A stretch of DNA of 6,138 nucleotides from Clostridiaceae bacterium (GTDB lineage Bacteria; Bacillota; Clostridia; Oscillospirales; Acutalibacteraceae). The notes beneath the pieces are model-generated. The model was not told the DNA's origin, searched no databases, and saw nothing but the letters and a program-made list of their open reading frames with translations. The position numbers and the translations under genes were made by a program. Shown in pieces: positions 1 through 5,744 of the stretch. The stretch spans positions 1 through 6,138 of the forward strand of contig JAEDHZ010000098.1 in assembly GCA_016292705.1 (NCBI GenBank), given 5' to 3'. Positions within the stretch are counted from its first letter, which is position 1. Each line of letters begins with the position of its first letter.

Positions 1-587
1 CCGATAATTATGCCTAGAAAAACAAAGCAAAGATTCGGAAAAAGGGGATAGTAGTCGCCTGAGTAGAATTGACTTGTCCTCAGTCCGAACGGATAGAGGA
101 ATGGAAAATCAACTAAAATGGAAAGAAATAATTTTCCAAGTGCAAAACAAGCAACAGCCAGACCGCCTATAACAGGGACAGGTAACTTTTTAACGCCGCA
201 TGAAATTATCATTGCGAATGCAAGAAAGTGCAGAATCCCGAACTTAATGCAGATTTCTGTTCCGGCAATACGGTCAAAAACGGCGGTCACAAGCGTAAGT
301 ACCATTGCAAGTCCGAGCAAGCGCAAACCGTTTTTGATGTTCCTTTTTCCGATGGTTGTGCTGATTCCGCAGACAGTCATGAACAAAACAGCGCTGGTCT
401 TTCCGGCAACAGAGGCAAAACTGTCAAAAGCTGAAAAATCAGCCGCAAAAAACTCCGAAAGGTCAAAGGCTATGTGGTTGATAATCATCAGAATGAGAGC
501 TATTCCTTTCAGAATATCAAGCTCTGCAATTCTTTTGCTAGTGTCTGTCCTGTTTTTGTGAAAAAGCTTTTCCGTAATGACCACCAT
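1..587 (-). CDS. HGSNAT-like (DUF1624) membrane acyltransferase domain protein, partial, 3' end outside window
   Basis: The minus-strand frame is open from an ATG at 587-585 to the window edge, giving 195 complete codons and no stop. The protein is strongly hydrophobic. After a charged N-terminus (about residues 1-21) come the signature ELDILKGIALILM (22-34) and NHIAFDL (37-43), then membrane-like segments near 62-80, 88-105, 116-130, 136-158 and from 184 on. The pieces KFGILHFL (115-122) and YYPLFPNL (179-186) also match what I recall of the DUF1624 / heparan-alpha-glucosaminide N-acetyltransferase catalytic-domain family, whose bacterial members run to roughly 230-250 residues. The role is presumably acyl transfer at the membrane; the bacterial substrate is unknown. 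The start is the first ATG after an in-frame stop (TAA, two codons upstream), but no Shine-Dalgarno is visible, so the start is tentative. It lies downstream of the lipase on the same strand, separated by a probable terminator and its own promoter. Confidence 0.78.
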   Translation of the reverse strand, partial: MVVITEKLFHKNRTDTSKRIAELDILKGIALILMIINHIAFDLSEFFAADFSAFDSFASVAGKTSAVLFMTVCGISTTIGKRNIKNGLRLLGLAMVLTLVTAVFDRIAGTEICIKFGILHFLAFAMIISCGVKKLPVPVIGGLAVACFALGKLFLSILVDFPFLYPFGLRTSQFYSGDYYPLFPNLCFVFLGIII

Positions 588-613
588 CTTTTAGTTATCT
601 ACGCTGATAATTG

Positions 614-642
614 ATGATATCATAATATTAACCGATAATCAA
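614..642 (-). promoter_or_regulatory. Predicted promoter of the membrane acyltransferase gene
   Basis: Read on the minus strand there is a TTGATT box (642-637), a 17-bp spacer and a TATCAT box (619-614), preceded by TGA as in an extended -10. This predicts transcription from about 607, some 20 nt before the ATG at 587. The -10 lies inside a 10-bp perfect palindrome, ATGATATCAT (614-623), which could be an operator or chance in AT-rich DNA. This is a pattern match only. Confidence 0.5.
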
Positions 643-689
643 TAAAAAGCAACACAAAAGGTCTGTCCAGTTGAAGCAGACAGCACCTT
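640..689 (-). terminator. Probable intrinsic terminator after the lipase gene
   Basis: On the minus strand, AAGGT-g-CTGTC pairs with GACAG-ACCTT (positions 689-679 with 667-658). This is a 10-bp stem with one bulged G and an 11-nt loop, followed by TTTTGTGTTGCTTTTT. It begins about 10 nt after the lipase stop codon at 699. The T tract is interrupted and the loop large, so efficiency is uncertain. The tail runs into the -35 box of the next gene's predicted promoter. Confidence 0.5.
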
Positions 690-698
690 GAAAGCGAT

Positions 699-1460
699 TT
701 ATATTCCGGAAATCAGCTTTGCAAGATTTGAATAGAAATCAAAGAAACCCCGGAATGAGCCGAAAGCTTTTTCGTCAGCGGCATTGCAGAAGTCATAGTG
801 ATCCGCTCCGTAAACAGTCGGCATAACATACCAGACGCCGGGAATAATCTTTTGCGTTTCGCTATATGTTACATGATCCTCACCAAACGGATAAAGCGCA
901 CTTTTGAGCGGGACAATCCCGTCGTTTGCTCCCCATGACTTGTCAATGAATGTTCCGCCAACGAACATATTGACTGAGCCGGAAATCAGAATTGTTGAAA
1001 TCCGGAAAGGAGAAAAAAGGTCATTGTCCTTGATAACCTTTGTGTAGCCGAACTTTGCGTCCTCAGTAACGCAGGCTGTGTAGGAAAAATAGTAAGCAGA
1101 CTTAACGGTTTTGATTTTTCTGTTGAGTTTTTCTGCACCCTGAACGGTGAGATCATAGGCGCAATGGTCGTTTGAAAGAACAAGCTTTATGCAGGCGAGG
1201 GGATTGAACTTTGCTTTTTCTTTGCTTGCCGGATCTTTGGAAATTCCCCATTGGTCAAGCATGAGGTCAGCATTGGATTTTCCCGAAACGCTGTTAATGT
1301 GATAACCAAGAATCATAAAGATTGCAGGGAACACCAGATCGGAAGCATAGTTTGCTGCGGTTGAGCCATTGTGGGGAGAGGAAAGGGTTGTAACAGAACG
1401 GACGCCTTTTTCGTGATTACCCCTGAAAAGCTCGGAACAGTTTTCCGGGTCAGCATTCAT
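699..1460 (-). CDS. Secreted triacylglycerol lipase, C-terminal part (frameshifted gene)
   Basis: This 253-residue frame holds the second half of a lipase of the family I.5/I.6 type. Near the N-terminus is SVTTLSSPHNGST (22-34), equivalent to the SVTTIATPHDGTT stretch I recall from Geobacillus lipases. Then come LDQWG (68-72), where Asp69 corresponds to a zinc ligand, YDLTVQGAEKLN (102-113) and NDGIV (179-183). The catalytic acid should be Asp180, and the catalytic histidine should be His221 in GADHYD. No signal peptide or Ser nucleophile is present, so it cannot be an active, exported lipase by itself. The ATG (1460-1458) overlaps the TGA of the upstream frame as ATGA, with a GGAGAG 8 nt ahead, so coupled re-initiation is possible. 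Compared from memory with Geobacillus lipase, about 38 residues separate GHSFGG and SVTT when the frames are joined, against about 40, so no coding sequence is missing. The likeliest explanation is a single-base loss. Confidence 0.85.
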   Translation of the reverse strand: MNADPENCSELFRGNHEKGVRSVTTLSSPHNGSTAANYASDLVFPAIFMILGYHINSVSGKSNADLMLDQWGISKDPASKEKAKFNPLACIKLVLSNDHCAYDLTVQGAEKLNRKIKTVKSAYYFSYTACVTEDAKFGYTKVIKDNDLFSPFRISTILISGSVNMFVGGTFIDKSWGANDGIVPLKSALYPFGEDHVTYSETQKIIPGVWYVMPTVYGADHYDFCNAADEKAFGSFRGFFDFYSNLAKLISGI

Positions 1461-1480
1461 TTCGGTTTCTCTCCGAAGGC
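1457..1480 (-). other. Frameshift junction inside the lipase gene (ATGA overlap)
   Basis: The upstream frame reads GAG AAA CCG AAA TGA; the downstream frame starts at the ATG formed by the last A of AAA plus TG. Adding one A to the AAA before TGA would join the frames as ...GEKPKMNADPENC..., which restores the expected spacing of the lipase. The site is a short A run, typical for a slippage mutation or a read error. It is not a classic slippery heptamer. Confidence 0.7.
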
Positions 1481-1993
1481 GAGCAGCGATGCCAGCAGGC
1501 GAATCGTTTCGCCGCCGAAAGAGTGACCGACAAAGTTCAGCGGACTTTCAAGGTTCCACGGTTTTCCCATTGTCGGGCAGTTTGTGTAATCTCTTCCGAA
1601 ACGGGCGTGTCCGCAATCTTTTGAATGCGCTTCTCCGTAGTCCACAACGGTTCCCGTCAATTGCGCAAAAAGCTCACAGGCCCTGTCCCATGCACTGCTG
1701 TATCCGCCGACCGGCGGATTGAAAACAGTATATCCCTGAGAGCGTAGGTATGTAATAATGTTATTTTCCGGTTGCGTGCCCCAGTACGGATGTTCCGCTT
1801 CCTGCGGCGATGTTTCGCCCCAACCGCACATTCCGTGGACAAAAATGAACGGATAGTTTGTTTCGCTCTCCTTTGCAGACACAATGATTCCGAGACCGGA
1901 AACGAGGCAAAAACAGAGAATGAAGATGAAAAAAGATTTAATTTTCTTGAATAGCTTATTTTTTCTCCCATAAGTTAATTTGTGCGTTGCCAC
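1457..1993 (-). CDS. Secreted triacylglycerol lipase, N-terminal part (frameshifted gene; start uncertain)
   Basis: This frame encodes the first half of an alpha/beta-hydrolase lipase. A KK-IK stretch is followed by a hydrophobic run (FFIFILCFCLVSGLGIIV) ending near VSA, a typical Sec signal peptide. It continues with YPFIFVHGMCGWGE (oxyanion region), WDRACELFAQL, GHARFGR and VGHSFGG, the GxSxG nucleophile elbow. Asp in WDRAC and the two His in EAH and GHARFG match the zinc ligands known from Geobacillus lipases. The frame ends at TGA 1459-1457 just after the nucleophile helix, and homology continues in the -1 frame. It is open upstream to a TTG at 2029-2027, but that TTG is the -35 box of a good promoter. 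The next in-frame start is GTG 1993-1991, practically at the predicted transcription start, and is the limit given here. An ATG at 1971-1969 would fit only if one A were added to the A6 run at 1964-1959. The product is presumably extracellular and hydrolyses lipid esters. Confidence 0.8.
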   Translation of the reverse strand: MATHKLTYGRKNKLFKKIKSFFIFILCFCLVSGLGIIVSAKESETNYPFIFVHGMCGWGETSPQEAEHPYWGTQPENNIITYLRSQGYTVFNPPVGGYSSAWDRACELFAQLTGTVVDYGEAHSKDCGHARFGRDYTNCPTMGKPWNLESPLNFVGHSFGGETIRLLASLLAFGEKPK

Positions 1994-1999
1994 ATCTGA

Positions 2000-2029
2000 A
2001 TTATAGCAGTGTTTGCTTTTGCAAGTCAA
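2000..2029 (-). promoter_or_regulatory. Predicted lipase promoter, facing left
   Basis: On the minus strand TTGACT (2029-2024), an 18-bp spacer and a perfect TATAAT (2005-2000) preceded by TGC give an extended -10 sigma-A type promoter. Transcription should begin near 1993. The longest lipase frame would use the TTG of the -35 box as its start codon, so this promoter argues that the true start lies further downstream. Confidence 0.65.
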
Positions 2030-2166
2030 TCATTCAGTGAAAAGTTAAAAATGTTTCATGGTTGTGGCTTTGCCCGTGTTAAAACATACTCCGTACAATC
2101 CAGAAAATGTGGTACATATCACCATAATTATTGCGCTCAGCTGTGTATTAATTGTGGGTTTATAAG
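2030..2166. other. Divergent intergenic spacer between lipase and purA, no gene seen
   Basis: No convincing coding frame or RNA gene is visible. Two imperfect dyads can be seen. One is ATGTTT-CATGG (2052-2062) against CCGTG-tta-AAACAT (2075-2088), with one G-T pair. The other is AATTA (2126-2130) against TAATT (2149-2153), around a CAGCTG, some 14 bp upstream of the purA -35 box. Either could be an operator, but AT-rich spacers often contain such repeats by chance. No purine riboswitch core was recognised. Confidence 0.35.
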
Positions 2167-2195
2167 TTGACTAATAATAGAGATAGTATTATAAT
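2167..2195 (+). promoter_or_regulatory. Predicted promoter of the purA-guaA operon
   Basis: TTGACT (2167-2172), a 17-bp spacer and a perfect TATAAT (2190-2195) differ from the sigma-A consensus at one base. Transcription should start near 2202, leaving a leader of about 63 nt before the purA ATG. No other promoter is apparent further down, so all three purine genes probably depend on it. Confidence 0.75.
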
Positions 2196-2203
2196 AGATT
2201 GTA

Positions 2204-2224
2204 AAACTTTTTGAACAAAAGTTT
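2204..2224 (+). promoter_or_regulatory. Perfect hairpin at the 5' end of the purA leader
   Basis: AAACTTTT (2204-2211) pairs perfectly with AAAAGTTT (2217-2224) around a TGAAC loop. It begins 1-3 nt after the predicted transcription start. No T tract follows, so it is not a terminator. It may protect the mRNA 5' end, or the DNA palindrome may be a repressor site. Neither role is proven, and the stem is A/T rich. Confidence 0.45.
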
Positions 2225-2265
2225 CAGAAAGGGCGAAATACGAGTGTTTACGGAGGTAAATAATT

Positions 2266-3540
2266 ATGGTAAGAGCAATCGTCGGCGCAAACTGGGGCGA
2301 TGAGGGAAAAGGAAAAATAACCGATATGTTTGCCGCTCAGTCGGACATGGTCATCCGTTTCCAGGGCGGAGCCAACGCCGGACACACGATCATCAATAAT
2401 TACGGAAAATTTGCACTTCATCAGCTTCCGAGCGGTGTATGTTTTCCGCATATAACAAATGTAATTGCAAACGGAGTTGCGCTTGATATCCCGAAGCTTA
2501 TGAAAGAGATTCAGCATGTCCTTGACGGCGGAGTGCCGGAAATCAATCTCAAGGTCAGCGAAAGATGCCAGATTATGATGCCGTATCATGTTTTGCTTGA
2601 CACCTATGAAGAGGAAAGACTTGCAGAAAAAGCTTTCGGTTCAACAAAAAGCGGAATTGCTCCGTTCTTTTCGGATAAGTATGCGAAAGTCGGCTTCCAG
2701 ATTTGTGAACTTTTTGACGAAGAACAGCTCAAAGAAAAGCTTAATCAGGTTCTTTCTGTCAAAAATCTGATTATTAAAAATATCTATCATAAACCTGAGC
2801 TTTCCGTTGAAGATGTGCTTGCTCAGCTCAAGGAGTATCGCGAGATGATTGCGCCTTATGTCTGCGATACAGGCAAACTCATCAGGGAAGCCGTTAAGGA
2901 CGGAAAGAAGATTCTGCTTGAAGGTCAGCTCGGTTCGTTGAAAGATCCCGACTTCGGAATATACCCGATGGTTACATCTTCCTCAACGCTTGCAGGATAC
3001 GGTGCAGTCGGTGCAGGTATTCCTCCTTATGAAATTAAAGATATTACGGTTATCACCAAGGCATATTCGAGCGCAGTCGGCGCAGGCGAATTTGTCAGCG
3101 AGATTTTCGGTGATGAGGCTCAGGAAATGCGTGTTCACGGCGGCGATGCCGGTGAATTTGGCGCAACAACCGGAAGACCGCGCAGAATGGGTTGGTTTGA
3201 CTGTGTTGCAACAAGATACGGTTGCGCTGTTCAGGGTGCAACAGAGGTTGTTCTGACGGCTCTTGACTGCCTTTCATATCTTGACAAAATCAGTCTTTGC
3301 GTTGGTTATGAGATTGACGGTAAGGTAACAAAGGATTTCCCGGTAACACCGCTGCTCAAGCGTGCAAAGCCGGTTCTGGTAACTCTTGACGGCTGGAACT
3401 GCGATATCAGGGGAATCCGTGAATTCTCAAAGCTCCCGAAGGAAGCTCAGCAGTATGTCAACTTTATTGAAGAGGAAATCGGGGTAAGAATTTCCTATGT
3501 TTCAAACGGTCCCAAGAGAGAGGAAATAATCAAGAGATAA
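2266..3540 (+). CDS. purA: Adenylosuccinate synthetase
   Basis: This enzyme joins IMP and aspartate with GTP to give adenylosuccinate, the first step from IMP to AMP, in the cytoplasm. The 424-residue length is normal for the family. The N-terminal P-loop-like motif NWGDEGKGK (9-17) carries the catalytic Asp12. QGGANAGHT (33-41) contains the catalytic His40. The middle has GSTKSGIAP (125-133), where most PurA proteins have GTTGRGIGP. EGQLGSL (219-225) and YPMVTSSSTLAG (233-244) correspond to EGAQGTLLD and VTSSNTTAGG. FGATTGRPRRMGW (298-310) is the conserved Arg loop. TALD (331-334) replaces the usual guanine-recognising TKLD. SNGPKRE (413-419) is the C-terminal nucleotide-binding turn. These changes place it in a diverged clade, but the catalytic core is intact. 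The start is ATG 2266, with GGAGG at 2252-2256. It is the first gene of the operon, 17 nt before guaA. Confidence 0.95.
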   Translation: MVRAIVGANWGDEGKGKITDMFAAQSDMVIRFQGGANAGHTIINNYGKFALHQLPSGVCFPHITNVIANGVALDIPKLMKEIQHVLDGGVPEINLKVSERCQIMMPYHVLLDTYEEERLAEKAFGSTKSGIAPFFSDKYAKVGFQICELFDEEQLKEKLNQVLSVKNLIIKNIYHKPELSVEDVLAQLKEYREMIAPYVCDTGKLIREAVKDGKKILLEGQLGSLKDPDFGIYPMVTSSSTLAGYGAVGAGIPPYEIKDITVITKAYSSAVGAGEFVSEIFGDEAQEMRVHGGDAGEFGATTGRPRRMGWFDCVATRYGCAVQGATEVVLTALDCLSYLDKISLCVGYEIDGKVTKDFPVTPLLKRAKPVLVTLDGWNCDIRGIREFSKLPKEAQQYVNFIEEEIGVRISYVSNGPKREEIIKR

Positions 3541-3557
3541 CTCATGGAGGTCAGCTG

Positions 3558-5093
3558 ATGTCAATGGAAAAAATTCTTGTTCTTGATTTCGGTGGTCAGT
3601 ATAATCAGCTTATTGCCCGCAGAGTCAGAGACGAAAAGGTATATGCGGAAATTCTTCCGTATACTGTTCCGCTTGATGAAATCAAAGCCGGCGGATATAA
3701 GGGCATCATCTTTACAGGGGGACCGAACAGTGTTTATGATCCTCAGTCACCGCATTACACGGAGAAAATTCTGAGCATAGGTGTACCTGTTCTGGGTATC
3801 TGTTACGGTTGCCAGCTTATTGCATACATGGAAAAAGGAGAGGTTTCAACGGCTCCTGTCAGCGAGTACGGAAAAATTGAGCTTACTGCTGATACCGACA
3901 ATTTGCTGTTTAAGGGCATCGATAAAAACAGTTCTGTATGGATGAGTCACACTGACTATATTTCAAAAGTGCCGGAAGGCTATAGCATTATCGGAAGAAC
4001 GCCGGATTGTCCCTGTGCTGCAATGCAGAACACTGAAAAGAATATTTATGCTGTTCAGTTTCATCCGGAGGTCACTCACTGCGAGTTCGGACAGAGAATT
4101 CTGCACAATTTTCTTTATGAGGTTTGCGGCTGCAAGGGCGACTGGGTAATGGACAGTTTCATTGACACAACGGTTGCCGCACTCCGCGAGCAGATAGGTG
4201 ACAAAAAGGTTGTTCTCGGTCTTTCCGGCGGCGTTGACTCTGCTGTTGCCGCTGCACTCATTTCAAAGGCAGTAGGAAAGCAGCTTACCTGCGTTTTTGT
4301 CGATCACGGGCTTATGAGGCTCAATGAGGGCGATGAGGTTGAAAACACCTTTGTAAAGAATTTTGATATGAACTTTGTCCGGGCAAACTGCGTAGATGTT
4401 TTCCTTGAAAAGCTCAAGGGCATTACTGACCCGGAAGAAAAGAGAATAACCATCGGAACTGAATTCTATAAAGTTTTCTGGGATGAAATCAGAAAGAATG
4501 CTGATGGTGGCTTTTTTGCGCAGGGAACGATTTATCCTGATTGCATTGAGTCCGGAAAAGGTGATGCAGACACAATCAAGACTCATCATAACAAAGTTAC
4601 GATTCCTAAGGACATAAAGTTTGCGGGAATTATCGAACCCCTCAAAAGTCTCTTTAAGGACGAAGTCCGCCGTGTTGGTGAAAAGCTTGGAATTCCGAAA
4701 GAGCTTGTCTGGCGTCAGCCGTTCCCCGGTCCGGGTCTCGGTGTCCGCATTATCGGCGAGATTACTGAGGAAAAGGTTGATATTCTCCAACATGCGGATG
4801 CAATTTTCCGTGAGGAGATGGAAAAAGGCGGCTATGCCGACAAACTTTCGCAGTATTTTGCAGTCATTACAGATGTTATGAGCGTTGGCGTAATGGGAGA
4901 TCACAGAACCTATGAAAGACTTGTTGTCCTGCGTGCCGTAGTCACGGACAACTTCATGACGGCTGATTGGGCGCATATACCGTATGAGTTGCTTTCAAAG
5001 GCATCAAACCGTATCACGAACGAAGTCAGGGGAATTAACCGTGTTGCCTATGACATCACGAGTAAACCTCCTGCAACAGTTGAATGGGAATAA
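3558..5093 (+). CDS. guaA: GMP synthase (glutamine-hydrolysing), full length
   Basis: This enzyme converts XMP to GMP using ATP and ammonia released from glutamine. The 511 residues hold both canonical parts. The class I glutamine amidotransferase domain (about 4-190) has the nucleophile Cys82 in GICYGCQL, with His169 and Glu171 in QFHPE completing the triad. The ATP-pyrophosphatase domain follows, with the PP-loop SGGVDS (223-228), FVDHGLMR (247-254) and QGTIYPD (322-328). RQPFPGPGLGVR (386-397) leads into the dimerisation/XMP-binding domain, which includes SVGVMGDHRTYE (442-453), NFMTADWAHIPY (465-476) and the invariant tail KPPATVEWE. All expected motifs are present. The start is ATG 3558, with GGAGG at 3546-3550; an in-frame ATG at 3564 is a weaker alternative. 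It is co-transcribed with purA, so the last AMP-branch and GMP-branch genes are expressed together. Cys85 after the nucleophile replaces the usual Met and looks harmless. Confidence 0.97.
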   Translation: MSMEKILVLDFGGQYNQLIARRVRDEKVYAEILPYTVPLDEIKAGGYKGIIFTGGPNSVYDPQSPHYTEKILSIGVPVLGICYGCQLIAYMEKGEVSTAPVSEYGKIELTADTDNLLFKGIDKNSSVWMSHTDYISKVPEGYSIIGRTPDCPCAAMQNTEKNIYAVQFHPEVTHCEFGQRILHNFLYEVCGCKGDWVMDSFIDTTVAALREQIGDKKVVLGLSGGVDSAVAAALISKAVGKQLTCVFVDHGLMRLNEGDEVENTFVKNFDMNFVRANCVDVFLEKLKGITDPEEKRITIGTEFYKVFWDEIRKNADGGFFAQGTIYPDCIESGKGDADTIKTHHNKVTIPKDIKFAGIIEPLKSLFKDEVRRVGEKLGIPKELVWRQPFPGPGLGVRIIGEITEEKVDILQHADAIFREEMEKGGYADKLSQYFAVITDVMSVGVMGDHRTYERLVVLRAVVTDNFMTADWAHIPYELLSKASNRITNEVRGINRVAYDITSKPPATVEWE

Positions 5094-5744
5094 TAAAATT
5101 TGGAGGATAGATATGAACAGTAATGTACGTCCCGAAACAATGGAACGAATCACAACAAAAGAGCTTGCAGATGCTTTTATTTCTGAACAGGTTGAAGCAA
5201 TAAGAGCGCAGGTCGGCAGCAAAAAGGTTCTTCTGGCACTTTCCGGCGGTGTTGACTCATCCGTAGTTGCCGCCTTGCTTATCAAGGCGATCGGAAAGCA
5301 GCTTGTTTGCGTTCATGTCAACCACGGACTTCTTCGCAAGGGTGAGCCCGAACAGGTTGTTGAGGTTTTCAGGAATGAAATGGGCGCAAACCTTGTCTAT
5401 GTTGACGCTATTGATAGGTTCCTTGATAAGCTTGCAGGTGTTGATGATCCCGAAACAAAAAGAAAAATAATCGGCAAAGAGTTCATTGAAGTTTTCGTTG
5501 AGGAAGCAAGGAAACTTGACGGGGTTGATTTTCTTGCTCAAGGCACGATTTACCCGGATATTCTTGAAAGCGACGGAGTAAAGGCGCATCACAATGTCGG
5601 CGGTCTGCCTGAGGATCTCAACTTTGAACTTGTTGAACCTGTCAAGCTTCTTTTCAAGGATGAGGTCAGAGTTGTCGGTAAGGCACTCGGTCTGCCTGAA
5701 TCAATGGTTGAGCGTCAGCCCTTCCCCGGTCCGGGTTTGGGTGT
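4713..5744 (+). repeat. Near-identical 32-bp direct repeats within the two guaA paralogues
   Basis: The stretch 4713-4744 in guaA and 5713-5744 in the second gene match at 29 of 32 bases, exactly 1000 bp apart. Both encode RQPFPGPGLGV. The repeat reflects shared ancestry and strong protein constraint. Recombination between the copies would be in frame-compatible positions and would fuse guaA to the paralogue's C-terminus. Confidence 0.7.
5102..5115 (+). promoter_or_regulatory. Ribosome-binding site fixing the start of the second guaA-like gene
   Basis: GGAGG (5102-5106) stands 6 nt before ATG 5113. The same frame is open 43 codons further upstream to ATG 4984, but that stretch lies inside guaA in another frame and lacks family similarity. 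The site therefore favours 5113 as the true start. Confidence 0.85.

Noticed and set aside
118..561. 147-residue plus-strand frame at the left end
   Set aside because: It is antisense to the acyltransferase-like frame, which has clear membrane segments and family motifs; the plus-strand product shows none and no ribosome-binding site.
1457..1466. Programmed -1 frameshift in the lipase
   Set aside because: The site CCG AAA TGA is no slippery heptamer, and a -1 slip would need Lys-tRNA to re-pair with GAA; no downstream pseudoknot was seen.
2196..2265. Purine riboswitch or other metabolite switch in the purA leader
   Set aside because: The leader is only about 63 nt and lacks the conserved purine-aptamer core. 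A possible alternative pairing of GTAAA (2201-2205) with TTTAC (2247-2251) near the ribosome site is only 5 A/T-rich pairs and would begin before the predicted transcript start.
2248..2589. 113-residue minus-strand frame opposite the start of purA
   Set aside because: It is antisense to the purA N-terminal motifs, has no recognisable domain and no sensible promoter.
4263..4976. 237-residue minus-strand frame inside guaA
   Set aside because: It lies wholly antisense to the highly conserved ATP-pyrophosphatase region of guaA; such long shadow frames are common opposite constrained genes, and no family was recognised.
4984..5112. 43-codon upstream extension of the second guaA-like gene
   Set aside because: It overlaps guaA in another frame and lacks similarity to the family; the GGAGG before ATG 5113 decides for the shorter start.
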